Source: Luteimicrobium sp042670205 (lineage in GTDB: Bacteria > Actinomycetota > Actinomycetes > Actinomycetales > Cellulomonadaceae). From it: a stretch of DNA of 64,000 nucleotides. The translations under genes were made by a program, and so were the position numbers. Below, one piece after another: positions 39,754-48,213 of the stretch. Each line of letters begins with the position of its first letter. Within the stretch, counting starts at the first letter, position 1. The notes beneath the pieces are model-generated. The model saw only the letters and a program-made list of their open reading frames with translations, made no database searches and had not been told where the DNA came from. The DNA lies in the NCBI RefSeq assembly GCF_042670205.1, contig NZ_JBHUWD010000012.1, forward strand, positions 1 to 64,000, written 5' to 3'.

Positions 39754-39966
39754 GACCGTCGGCGGCCCGGTCACCACCGTCCGCCGGGCGCCCTCGCGGC
39801 CCCGGCGGTTCGGCGTGCCCGCCGGCGACGCGGCGTCCGAGCCCGGACCGGGTGCGCGGCCGCCCACGGCTCCAGACGCGACGACGTCGTCGCCGTGGAC
39901 CGCAGCGCGCGAGCGCCACGGTTCTGATGCCTCCGACAACCTCCAACAAGGTTGCCTGATAGCCAT

Positions 39967-39997
39967 TTGACACGTCCTTCCTTGTGAGCGTTAACAT
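39967..39997 (+). promoter_or_regulatory. Promoter and AraR-type operator before chvE-mmsAB
   Basis: TTGACA (39967-39972), 19 bases, TAACAT (39992-39997). A single operator TGTGAGCGTTAACA (39983-39996), with one change from the araB sites, overlaps the -10 box in exactly the same position. No second operator was found downstream. Confidence 0.82.
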
Positions 39998-40097
39998 CGC
40001 CGGACGCCTCACCCGCGACCGCTCGCGGTGGCCCGCCCGACAGGGCGAGGGCCGCCGCAGCGAGCGGCTCGGGTGCCGCACCACCCAAGGAGGAACA

Positions 40098-41243
40098 GTG
40101 AAGTTCTCGATGCGCAAGACGGCGGTCACCCTCGTGGCCGCCGGCCTGCTGGTCACGACGGCGGCCTGCTCCGGCAGCGGCCGTGGAGGCTCGGGTGGTG
40201 GTGACGCCAGCTCGAGCGCCGACACGAAGGGCTCGCTCGTCGGCATCGCGATGCCGACCAAGGTCGACCAGCGCTGGATCCAGGACGGTGACAACGTCGT
40301 CAAGTACCTCAAGGACGCCGGCTACAAGACCGACCTCGAGTACGCGGACAACGACATCCCGACCCAGGGTCAGCAGATCGAGACCATGATCACCAAGGGC
40401 GCGAAGGTGATCATCATCGCGTCGATCGACGGCGGCGCCCTCGGCCAGCAGCTCGACGACGCGAAGGCGGCGGGCGTGAAGGTGATCGCGTACGACCGCC
40501 TGCTCACGGGCAACGAGAACGTCGACTACTACGCCACCTTCGACAACTTCAAGGTCGGGGTGCAGCAGGCGAACTCGCTCCTGACCGGCCTCGGCTACCT
40601 CGACGCGAACGGCAGCAAGACCGGGAAGAAGGGCCCCTGGCACGTCGAGCTGTTCGCGGGCAGCCCGGACGACAACAACGCGACGTTCTTCTACAACGGC
40701 GCCATGAGCGTCCTCAAGCCGCTCATCGCCGACGGCACGATCGTCGTCACGAGCGGGCAGACCGGGTTCAGCCAGATCGCCATCCAGGGCTGGGACCCGG
40801 CCACGGCGAAGCACCGCATGGACGACCTGCTGGCCAAGAGCTACTCGAGCGGCAAGGTCAAGCTCGACGGCGTCCTGTCGCCCTACGACGGCCTGTCGAA
40901 CGGCATCCTGTCCGCGCTGACCGCGGGCGGCTACAAGCCGAACAGTGCCGACTGGCCGGTCATCACGGGGCAGGACGCCGAGGTGACGAGCGTCAAGAAC
41001 ATCGTCAAGGGCGAGCAGTACTCGACGATCTTCAAGGACACCCGGAAGCTGGCGACCCAGGCCGTCGACATGACCGAGGCGCTGCTCCAGGGCAAGACGC
41101 CCGAGATCAACGACACGAAGAGCTACGACAACGGCAAGAAGGTCGTGCCGACGTACCTCCTCCAGCCCGTCGTCGTCACGAAGGCGAACTACCAGAAGGA
41201 GCTCGTCGACAGCGGCTACTACACCGCGGACGACCTCAAGTAG
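40098..41243 (+). CDS. chvE: Sugar-binding lipoprotein, ChvE-like
   Basis: An extracellular solute-binding lipoprotein of a CUT2-type sugar importer, 381 residues. The lipobox TTAACSGSG places the lipid-bearing Cys at about residue 24, followed by a Gly/Ser linker and a periplasmic-binding fold (SLVGIAMPTKVDQRWIQDGDN, then ASIDGGALGQQLDDAKAAGVKVIAYDRLL). It is closest in outline to ChvE, the multiple-monosaccharide-binding protein for arabinose, xylose, glucose and galactose. The GTG at 40098 has AAGGAGGAA upstream. It is first in a unit with MmsA- and MmsB-like proteins, and a hairpin after its stop may keep it more abundant than the membrane parts. The locus suggests L-arabinose. Confidence 0.88.
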   Translation: MKFSMRKTAVTLVAAGLLVTTAACSGSGRGGSGGGDASSSADTKGSLVGIAMPTKVDQRWIQDGDNVVKYLKDAGYKTDLEYADNDIPTQGQQIETMITKGAKVIIIASIDGGALGQQLDDAKAAGVKVIAYDRLLTGNENVDYYATFDNFKVGVQQANSLLTGLGYLDANGSKTGKKGPWHVELFAGSPDDNNATFFYNGAMSVLKPLIADGTIVVTSGQTGFSQIAIQGWDPATAKHRMDDLLAKSYSSGKVKLDGVLSPYDGLSNGILSALTAGGYKPNSADWPVITGQDAEVTSVKNIVKGEQYSTIFKDTRKLATQAVDMTEALLQGKTPEINDTKSYDNGKKVVPTYLLQPVVVTKANYQKELVDSGYYTADDLK

Positions 41244-41261
41244 CCCGACGCAGGTCCGGCA

Positions 41262-41292
41262 GGGGGCGGGCGCCCGCGCGGCGCCCGTCCCC
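41262..41292 (+). terminator. Intra-operon hairpin after chvE
   Basis: Arms 41262-41274 and 41280-41292 pair in 12 of 13 positions around a 5-base loop (GGGGGCGGGCGCC with GGCGCCCGTCCCC). It lies between the binding-protein gene and the ATPase gene; partial termination or message stabilisation is inferred. Confidence 0.65.
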
Positions 41293-41310
41293 CCGCGGTC
41301 AGGAGGAGAC

Positions 41311-42855
41311 ATGGCCGAGGACACCATCCTCGAGATGCGGTCCATCACCAAGGAGTTCCCGGGCGTCAAGGCGCTCGACGACGTCACCCTGAAGGTCCGG
41401 CGCGGCGAGGTCCATGCGATCTGCGGCGAGAACGGCGCGGGCAAGTCCACGCTCATGAACGTGCTGTCGGGCGTGTACCCGCACGGGACGTACGACGGCG
41501 AGATCGTCTACGACGGCCAGGAGTGCCGGTTCGGCTCGACGCACGACTCGGAGCGTGCCGGCATCGTGATCATCCACCAGGAGCTGGCGCTCAGCCCGTA
41601 CCTGACGATGGCCGAGAACGTCTTCATCGGGAACGAGCGGTCACGGCGCGGCTGGATCAGCTGGAACCGCACGGAACGAGACGCGAAGCAGTACCTCGAG
41701 AGGGTGGGGCTGCACGACAACCCGAGCACTCGTGTCCTCGACCTGGGGGTCGGCAAGCAGCAGCTCGTCGAGATCGCGAAGGCGCTCGCGAAGGACGTCG
41801 AGCTGCTGATCCTCGACGAGCCGACGGCCGCGCTCAACGACGACGACTCGGGCCACCTGCTCGACCTCATCCTCGAGCTCAAGGCCGAGGGCGTCACGTC
41901 CATCCTGATCTCGCACAAGCTGAACGAGATCAAGAAGGTCGCCGACTCGGTCACGATCATCCGCGACGGCCGGACCATCGAGACCCTCGACGCGTCGTCG
42001 GCGGAGGTCACCGAGGACCGGATCATCCGCGGGATGGTCGGCCGGGACATGACCCACCGGTTCCCGGACCGGGAGCCGCACATCGGTGCCGAGCTGTTCC
42101 GGATCGAGGACTGGACCGTCCACCACCCGTCGGACCGGGAGCGCGTCGTCGTCGACCACGCGAACCTCCGGGTGCACGCGGGGGAGATCGTCGGGATCGC
42201 GGGACTCATGGGCGCCGGCCGCACGGAGCTCGCGATGAGCGTGTTCGGGCAGAGCTGGGGCGTCGGCATCTCCGGACGCGCGTACAAGCGCGGGGAGCAG
42301 GTCGACCTGAGGTCCGTGCACGCCGCCGTCGAGCAGGGCATCGCCTACGCCACCGAGGACCGCAAGCAGTACGGCCTCAACCTCATCGACGACATCGCCC
42401 GCAACATCTCGGCCGCCGGGCTGCGCAAGCTCGCCCACGCCGGGTGGGTGGACCCCAACGCCGAGCACGTCGTCGCCGAGCGCTACCGCCGGGACATGAA
42501 CATCAAGGCGCCGTCGGTCAACGCGATCGTCGGGAAGCTCTCCGGCGGCAACCAGCAGAAGGTCGTCCTGTCGAAGTGGATGTACACCGACCCGGACGTG
42601 CTGTTCCTCGACGAGCCGACGCGCGGCATCGACGTCGGCGCCAAGTACGAGATCTACACGATCATCCACCAGCTCGCCGCAGCGGGTAAGGGGATCGTCA
42701 TGATCTCGTCCGAGCTGCCGGAGCTCCTGGGCATGTGCGACCGCATCTACACGATCTCCGAGGGGGTCGTCACCGCCGACGTCCCGCGGGCCGAGGCCAC
42801 GCCGGAACGTCTCATGCAGTACATGACCGCAGTCAAGGAAGAGGACCACGAATGA
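41311..42855 (+). CDS. mmsA: Sugar ABC transporter ATPase, MmsA/GguA-like
   Basis: A 514-residue double-domain ATPase that powers CUT2 monosaccharide import. The first half has Walker A CGENGAGKSTLMNVL, VGKQQLVEIAKAL and LILDEPTAALNDDD. The second half has the degenerate Walker A GLMGAGRTELAMSV, the signature KLSGGNQQKVVLSKW and LFLDEPTRGIDVGAKYEIY. Only the first half is expected to hydrolyse ATP efficiently, as usual in this family. GGAGGAG precedes ATG 41311. Its stop overlaps the permease start by four bases. Confidence 0.93.
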   Translation: MAEDTILEMRSITKEFPGVKALDDVTLKVRRGEVHAICGENGAGKSTLMNVLSGVYPHGTYDGEIVYDGQECRFGSTHDSERAGIVIIHQELALSPYLTMAENVFIGNERSRRGWISWNRTERDAKQYLERVGLHDNPSTRVLDLGVGKQQLVEIAKALAKDVELLILDEPTAALNDDDSGHLLDLILELKAEGVTSILISHKLNEIKKVADSVTIIRDGRTIETLDASSAEVTEDRIIRGMVGRDMTHRFPDREPHIGAELFRIEDWTVHHPSDRERVVVDHANLRVHAGEIVGIAGLMGAGRTELAMSVFGQSWGVGISGRAYKRGEQVDLRSVHAAVEQGIAYATEDRKQYGLNLIDDIARNISAAGLRKLAHAGWVDPNAEHVVAERYRRDMNIKAPSVNAIVGKLSGGNQQKVVLSKWMYTDPDVLFLDEPTRGIDVGAKYEIYTIIHQLAAAGKGIVMISSELPELLGMCDRIYTISEGVVTADVPRAEATPERLMQYMTAVKEEDHE

Positions 42856-44069
42856 GCGCCGAGACGAAGGTCCCGACGACCGAGAACGCCTGGCGGACCG
42901 GGATGTCGTACCTGGCGGGCCAGCTCCGGCAGGTGGGGCTCTTCATCGCCCTGATCGTCATCGTCCTGGTCTTCCAGGGCCTCACGGGAGGCGTGACGCT
43001 CAGCTCGCGCAACGTCTCCAACCTGGTCGTCCAGAACAGCTACATCCTCATCCTCGCGATCGGCATGGTGATGGTCATCATCGCCGGCCACATCGACCTG
43101 TCCGTCGGGTCGGTGGTCGCGGTGATCGGGGCCCTCGCGGGGGTCCTCAACAGCAAGCACGGCGTGCCCTGGTGGGCGACCATCCTGCTGTGCCTCGTCG
43201 CCGGTGCGGTCATCGGCGCCTGGCAGGGGTACTGGATCGCGTACTTCAAGATCCCGGCGTTCATCGTGACGCTCGCCGGGATGCTGCTGTTCCGTGGCCT
43301 CGCCCAGATCCTGCTCCACAACACGCAGATCTCGCCGTTCGACGACGCCTTCCGCAAGATCGGCTCGGGCTTCCTTCCCGACCTCGGGCACGGCACGTCG
43401 TACTTCGAGCCGCTGACGATGGTCCTGGCGGTGGTGGCTGTCGTCGCCCTGGTGCTCCAGGCGGTCCGGACCCGACGCAGCCGCGCCGTCAACGGGCTGT
43501 CGCTCGAGCCGCTGCCGTGGTTCGTCCTCAAGAACGCGTTCATGGCCGTCCTGATCCTCGGCATCGCGTGGCTGCTCGCGACCTACCGGGGGACGCCCAT
43601 CGTCCTCGTCATCCTCGGGGTCCTCGTCGTCGGCTACTCCGCCGTGATGGCGAGCTCGGTGTTCGGGCGGCAGGTCTACGCGATCGGCGGCAACCTGCGC
43701 GCCGCCGAGCTGAGCGGCGTCAACACGCGCCGCGTCACCTTCCTGCTGTTCGTCAACATCGGCGTCCTCGCGGCGCTCGCGGGCCTCGTCTTCACGGCCC
43801 AGCTCAACCTCGCCGGGCCCAGCGCGGGCGACGGGTTCGAGCTCGACGCGATCGCCGCGGTCTTCATCGGCGGGGCTGCCGTGACCGGTGGGGTCGGGAC
43901 CATCGGCGGCGCGATCGTCGGCGGTCTCATCATCGGGATCCTCAACAACGGCATGACCATCCTCGGCCTCGGGACCGAGTGGCAGCAGTTCATCAAGGGC
44001 CTCGTGCTGCTCGCCGCGGTCGCGTTCGACGTCGCCTCGAAGCGGCGGGCGGGTCGCGCGCTCTCCTGA
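42852..44069 (+). CDS. mmsB: Sugar ABC transporter permease, MmsB/GguB-like
   Basis: A membrane permease of the CUT2 family, 405 residues with about ten membrane segments. It shows the family motif MVMVIIAGHIDLSVGSVVAV, the C-terminal EAA-like region FGRQVYAIGGNLRAAELSGV and GGAAVTGGVGTIGGAIVGGL. The single long permease, rather than two short ones, matches GguB/MmsB and XylH. It overlaps mmsA by four bases and is followed by a strong hairpin, so the transport unit ends here. Confidence 0.93.
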   Translation: MSAETKVPTTENAWRTGMSYLAGQLRQVGLFIALIVIVLVFQGLTGGVTLSSRNVSNLVVQNSYILILAIGMVMVIIAGHIDLSVGSVVAVIGALAGVLNSKHGVPWWATILLCLVAGAVIGAWQGYWIAYFKIPAFIVTLAGMLLFRGLAQILLHNTQISPFDDAFRKIGSGFLPDLGHGTSYFEPLTMVLAVVAVVALVLQAVRTRRSRAVNGLSLEPLPWFVLKNAFMAVLILGIAWLLATYRGTPIVLVILGVLVVGYSAVMASSVFGRQVYAIGGNLRAAELSGVNTRRVTFLLFVNIGVLAALAGLVFTAQLNLAGPSAGDGFELDAIAAVFIGGAAVTGGVGTIGGAIVGGLIIGILNNGMTILGLGTEWQQFIKGLVLLAAVAFDVASKRRAGRALS

Positions 44070-44082
44070 GCGGGCTGGACCA

Positions 44083-44117
44083 GCGGGGTCCGGGCGGCGC
44101 TGCCGCTCGGGCCCCGC
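44083..44117 (+). terminator. Terminator after mmsB
   Basis: Arms 44083-44098 and 44102-44117 pair in 14 of 16 positions around a 3-base loop, 13 bases after the mmsB stop codon. Confidence 0.72.
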
Positions 44118-44234
44118 GGCGTCTGCCGGGGTCCGCCCTCCAGCGCGCCGCGCCTGGGCAGTTCCGACGGCGCTGCATGAGGCCGGGCACGCCGTCGTCG
44201 TCGGTGCTCGTGCCTCGCCGGCCGGCGGGCGTGA

Positions 44235-44318
44235 CGTCACCGTCGGCGAACCGAACGTCACCGTCGGCGAACGGGGCGTCACCGTCGGCGAACCGAACGT
44301 CACCGTCGGTGCCCGCTG
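44235..44318. repeat. 21-base tandem repeat array C (4 units)
   Basis: Four contiguous 21-base units start at 44235, 44256, 44277 and 44298. The first three have the core CGTCACCGTCGGCGAAC, identical to array B; the fourth decays at its end. Between it and the mmsB terminator (44118-44234) no gene was seen. The 413-base gap 44070-44482 thus holds a terminator, this array, a promoter with two operators and a leader. Confidence 0.95.
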
Positions 44319-44346
44319 ACCGGCGGGTCACAGTTTGGTCTCGCCC

Positions 44347-44406
44347 TTGACACCCCTGTCTCTGTGAGCGCTAACATCTCTCCTCAGGCGCATGTGAGCG
44401 CTAACA
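44347..44406 (+). promoter_or_regulatory. Promoter and two AraR-type operators before ytfQ
   Basis: TTGACA (44347-44352), 19 bases, TAACAT (44372-44377). Operator 1, TGTGAGCGCTAACA (44363-44376), covers the -10 box. An identical operator 2 lies at 44393-44406, 30 bases downstream. The layout is that of the araBDA promoter. Confidence 0.85.
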
Positions 44407-44482
44407 AAGCGCCGCCAACGGAGGCGGTGGCTCGACGACCGTCACCCGGCCAGAGGGGGCCGGGGCATCTCAAGGAGGAGAC

Positions 44483-45463
44483 ATGAACACCAAGAGCACC
44501 CGCCGGTGGGTCGTCGGAGCAGTGGCGGCGTTCGCCGCTCTGAGCCTCGCCGCGTGCAGCGGCGGCTCGTCCGGCTCGGACGACACCAAGGGGAGCGGGG
44601 GCAGCGGCACCATCACCGTCGGCTTCTCGCAGCTCGGCGCGGAGTCCGGCTGGCGCACCGCGAACACGGAGTCCGTCAAGGCGGCCTTCACCAAGGACAA
44701 GGGCTTCGACCTCACGTTCGTGGACGCGCAGCAGAAGCAGGAGAACCAGATCAAGGCGATCCGCGACTTCATCGACCAGGGCGTCGACGCGATCGCCTTC
44801 TCGCCCGTCGTCGAGACCGGCTGGGACCAGGTCCTCCAGGAGGCCAAGGACGCCGAGATCCCCGTCGTCCTCGTCGACCGCACGGTCAAGACGAGCGTCT
44901 CGGACCCCTACGCCACGTACATCGGCAACGACTTCACCAAGGAGGGCGAGACCGCCGTCGCCTGGATCAAGAAGAACGCGGCCGACGCGAAGATCTTCGA
45001 GCTCCAGGGCACGCTCGGCTCCTCGGCCCAGGTCGACCGCGAGAAGCCGGTCGACGCCGAGCTCGGCAGCCAGATCGTCGGCAAGGCGTCCGGCAACTTC
45101 ACGCGCGCCGAGGGCAAGGCCGCGACCGAGGCCGCGCTCCAGGCGTACCCCGACATGACGATGATCGTGTCGCACAACGACGACATGGCGCTCGGTGCGA
45201 TCGAGGCCATCGAGGCGGCCGGCAAGAAGCCCGGCACCGACATCAAGATCGTGTCCTTCGACGGCGTGCGTGACGGCCTGCAGGCGCTGCACGACAAGAA
45301 GATCAACTACGTCGTCGAGTGCAACCCGGTGTACGGCGACCAGATCGCCGACCTGGTGAAGAAGGTCGTGGGCGGCGAGGACGTCCCCACCCGCACGATC
45401 GTCCCGGACGAGGCGTTCGACCAGACGATCACGCAGGAGACCATCGACGCGCGCAAGTACTGA
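44483..45463 (+). CDS. ytfQ: Sugar-binding lipoprotein, YtfQ-like
   Basis: An extracellular binding lipoprotein of 326 residues. The lipobox LSLAACSGG sets the lipid-bearing Cys at about residue 24. The fold has TITVGFSQLGAESGWRTANT, characteristic of YtfQ (E. coli galactofuranose-binding protein; related proteins bind arabinofuranose), then DGVDAIAFSPVVETGWDQVL-like text (GVDAIAFSPVVETGWDQ) and SHNDDMALGAIEAIEAAGKK. AAGGAGG precedes ATG 44483. It heads a unit with a double ATPase and two permeases and is followed by a hairpin. Given the locus, L-arabinofuranose or an arabino-oligosaccharide is the likely ligand, an inference. Confidence 0.9.
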   Translation: MNTKSTRRWVVGAVAAFAALSLAACSGGSSGSDDTKGSGGSGTITVGFSQLGAESGWRTANTESVKAAFTKDKGFDLTFVDAQQKQENQIKAIRDFIDQGVDAIAFSPVVETGWDQVLQEAKDAEIPVVLVDRTVKTSVSDPYATYIGNDFTKEGETAVAWIKKNAADAKIFELQGTLGSSAQVDREKPVDAELGSQIVGKASGNFTRAEGKAATEAALQAYPDMTMIVSHNDDMALGAIEAIEAAGKKPGTDIKIVSFDGVRDGLQALHDKKINYVVECNPVYGDQIADLVKKVVGGEDVPTRTIVPDEAFDQTITQETIDARKY

Positions 45464-45470
45464 CGCGCAA

Positions 45471-45504
45471 GGCGCCCCGCACCGGCTGGTCCGGGCGGGG
45501 CGCC
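45471..45504 (+). terminator. Intra-operon hairpin after ytfQ
   Basis: GGCGCCCCGC (45471-45480) pairs perfectly with GCGGGGCGCC (45495-45504), eight bases after the stop codon and before the ATPase gene, as found after chvE. Confidence 0.65.
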
Positions 45505-45577
45505 GTCGGCGGCGGGCGCCGCGCACGACGGCCCCGCCGCCACACCTCAGCTCACCACCGCAGGACGGAAGACACAG

Positions 45578-47125
45578 ATGTCCACCACGTCCACGACGGC
45601 CACCGAGCCAGTCGTCCGGATGACCGGGATCACCATCGAGTTCCCCGGAGTCAAGGCCCTCGACGGGGTCGATCTCACGCTTCGGCCCGGCGAGGTCCAC
45701 GCCCTCATGGGCGAGAACGGCGCCGGGAAGTCGACGCTCATCAAGGCCCTCACCGGGGTCTACCGGATCGACGCCGGCGACATCACCGTGGCCGACGTCG
45801 CGCGCCGCTTCGACGGCCCCGCCGACGCGCAGGACGCCGGGGTCAGCACGGTCTACCAGGAGGTGAACCTCGCCCCCAACCTCTCCGTCGCGGAGAACAT
45901 CATGCTGGGGCACGAGGTCCGGCTGGGACCGTTCGTCAACTGGCCCGCGACCCGCCGCGCGGCCCGCACGCACCTCGCGCGCCTCGGGCTCGACCTCGAC
46001 CCGATGTCGATGCTCGGCTCCCACTCGATCGCGATCCAGCAGCTCTGCGCCATCGCGCGGGCCATGGTCGTCGACGCCAAGGTGCTCATCCTCGACGAGC
46101 CGACGTCGAGCCTCGACAAGGCCGAGGTCGCGCAGCTCTTCGACGTGATGCGCCAGCTCCGGGCCGACGGGGTCGCGATCCTCTTCGTGTCGCACTTCCT
46201 CGACCAGATCTACGAGATCACGGACCGGCTCACGGTCCTGCGCAACGGGCGCCTCGTCGGCGAGTACCTCACCGCGGAGCTGCCGCGTCTCGAGCTCGTC
46301 TCGAAGATGGTCGGCCGGGCGAGCGAGGACCTCGCGGACATCGAGAAGGCCGCCCGTCGCACCACGACCCACGACCTCGAGGGCCGTCAGCCCGTCCTGC
46401 AGGCGCTCGGCCTGGGCCGCGACGGAACCGTCGAGCCTTTCGACCTCGAGCTGTACGAGGGCGAGATCGTCGGAGTCGCAGGCCTGCTCGGCTCGGGCCG
46501 CACCGAGGTCGCGCGCCTGCTCTACGGCGCCGACCGCGCCGACCACGGGTCGCTCACCGTCCGCGGCTCGGGCGTCCGGTCCGCGACCCCGCTGGGGTCG
46601 CTGCAGCGCGGCGTCGCCCTCGCCTCGGAGGACCGCAAGAAGGAGGGCATCATCGGGGACCTCACGGTCCGCGAGAACATCGCCCTCGCCATGCAGGCCG
46701 AGCGCGGGGCGTGGCGCAAGGTGCCCGCGAAGGAGCTCGACGCGACGGTCGCGCGCTACATCGAGGCGCTGTCGATCCACCCCGCGAACCCCGACGCGCT
46801 GATCCGGAACCTGTCGGGCGGCAACCAGCAGAAGGTCCTGCTCGCGCGCTGGCTCGCGACCGCGCCCAAGCTGCTCCTGCTCGACGAGCCGACGCGCGGC
46901 ATCGACGTCGGCGCGAAGGCGGAGATCCAGCGCCTGGTCGCGGAGCTCGCGAGCGAGGGCATGAGCGTCGTGTTCATCTCCTCCGAGCTGGAGGAGGTGC
47001 TGCGTCTGTCGCACCGTGTCGTCGTCATGCGTGACCGCCAGAAGGTCGGCGAGATCACGAACGGGCCGGACGTCACGGCCACCACCGTCCTCGAGACCAT
47101 CGCCGCCAGCGGGAGCGCCTCATGA
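45578..47125 (+). CDS. ytfR: Sugar ABC transporter ATPase, YtfR-like
   Basis: A double-domain CUT2 ATPase of 515 residues. The first half has Walker A GENGAGKSTLIKALTGVY and VLILDEPTSSLDKAE. The second half has GLLGSGRTEVARLLYG (degenerate Walker A), LSGGNQQKVLLARWLA and LLLLDEPTRGIDVGAKAEI. Together with two separate permeases it matches the YtfR branch. It starts after a 114-base gap that contains the hairpin behind ytfQ, and its stop overlaps the next start by four bases. Confidence 0.92.
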   Translation: MSTTSTTATEPVVRMTGITIEFPGVKALDGVDLTLRPGEVHALMGENGAGKSTLIKALTGVYRIDAGDITVADVARRFDGPADAQDAGVSTVYQEVNLAPNLSVAENIMLGHEVRLGPFVNWPATRRAARTHLARLGLDLDPMSMLGSHSIAIQQLCAIARAMVVDAKVLILDEPTSSLDKAEVAQLFDVMRQLRADGVAILFVSHFLDQIYEITDRLTVLRNGRLVGEYLTAELPRLELVSKMVGRASEDLADIEKAARRTTTHDLEGRQPVLQALGLGRDGTVEPFDLELYEGEIVGVAGLLGSGRTEVARLLYGADRADHGSLTVRGSGVRSATPLGSLQRGVALASEDRKKEGIIGDLTVRENIALAMQAERGAWRKVPAKELDATVARYIEALSIHPANPDALIRNLSGGNQQKVLLARWLATAPKLLLLDEPTRGIDVGAKAEIQRLVAELASEGMSVVFISSELEEVLRLSHRVVVMRDRQKVGEITNGPDVTATTVLETIAASGSAS

Positions 47126-48213
47126 CCGGCACCGTCACCACCGAGACCACCTCACCGTCCGCACGGCTGCGCGAGACGTTCACCCGGCTCAGCCGGCACG
47201 GCCTGTTCTGGCCGGTCGTCGCGCTCGTCGTGCTGCTCCTCGCGTGCGGGATCGTCAGCCCCGGCTTCCTCGACGTGACCGTCCGCGACGGCCACCTGTT
47301 CGGGCAGATCGTCGACATCCTCCGCCAGAGCGCGACGCCGCTGCTGCTCGCGATCGGCATGTGCCTCGTGATCGCGACGGGAGGCATCGACCTCTCCGTG
47401 GGTGCGGTCATGGCGATCTCGCTCGCCGTCTCGCTGACCTACATCGCCGAGTCCGGCAGCGGGACGACCGTCTCCACCGCGCTCACGGGCCTCGCGCTGG
47501 GACTCGTCGTGGCGCTCGCCATCGGCATGTTCAACGGGTTCCTGGTGACAGTCCTCGGGATCCAGCCGTTCATCGCGACCCTGATCCTCATGATCGCCGG
47601 GCGCGGGATCGCGATGCTCATCACCAAGGGCCAGATCACGACCGTCACGAGCCCGCCCTTCAAGGCGATCGGCGCGGGCTACCTGTTCGGCATCCCCATG
47701 CCGGTGATCATCGCGGGCGGCGTGTTCGCGCTCGTGGCCCTGCTGGTCCGCGGCACCGCGCTCGGCATGCTGCTCGAGTCGATCGGCATCAACCGGGAGG
47801 CGAGCCGCCTCGCGGGCGTGAAGTCGCGGAACATCACCTGGTTCGTCTACGCGCTCTGCGGCCTGCTCGCCGGCCTCGCGGGCATCGTCTACGGCGCGCC
47901 GACCATGGCCGCGGACGCCAACAACGTCGGCCTCATGAAGGAGCTCGACGCGATCATGGTCGTCGTGCTCGGCGGGACCAAGCTCGAGGGCGGCAAGTTC
48001 TCGCTCGCGGGCTGCGTCGTCGGTGCGCTGATCCTGTCGACCCTCGAGCGCGCGGTCGTCATCTTCCACCTGCCGACGCAGGTCACGCCGCTCTTCAAGG
48101 CCCTCATCCTCATCGTCGTCTGCATCGCCGGCTCGGACCGCCTGCGTGCCCGAGCCGGGCTCGTGCGTCGTGCACGCCGGACGCCCGCTGCCCCCGTGGA
48201 GGTGGCCGCATGA
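47122..48213 (+). CDS. ytfT: Sugar ABC transporter permease, YtfT-like
   Basis: An inner-membrane permease of 363 residues, first of two that form the heterodimeric channel. It shows GMCLVIATGGIDLSVGAVMAIS, MFNGFLVTVLGIQPFIATLILM, GIAMLITKGQITT and the late LDAIMVVVLGGTKLEGGKFSLAG. About eight to ten membrane segments are expected. It overlaps ytfR and yjfF by four bases on each side, so the three are translated as a coupled set. Confidence 0.92.
   Translation: MTGTVTTETTSPSARLRETFTRLSRHGLFWPVVALVVLLLACGIVSPGFLDVTVRDGHLFGQIVDILRQSATPLLLAIGMCLVIATGGIDLSVGAVMAISLAVSLTYIAESGSGTTVSTALTGLALGLVVALAIGMFNGFLVTVLGIQPFIATLILMIAGRGIAMLITKGQITTVTSPPFKAIGAGYLFGIPMPVIIAGGVFALVALLVRGTALGMLLESIGINREASRLAGVKSRNITWFVYALCGLLAGLAGIVYGAPTMAADANNVGLMKELDAIMVVVLGGTKLEGGKFSLAGCVVGALILSTLERAVVIFHLPTQVTPLFKALILIVVCIAGSDRLRARAGLVRRARRTPAAPVEVAA

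Noticed and set aside
41262..41292. Operon break between chvE and mmsA
   Set aside because: The hairpin is strong, but no promoter or operator follows it and the ATPase has a good ribosome-binding site. Partial termination fits better than a separate unit.
44118..44346. Small protein encoded over array C
   Set aside because: Frames read through the 21-base units only because 21 is divisible by three; no start signal or conserved product is seen.
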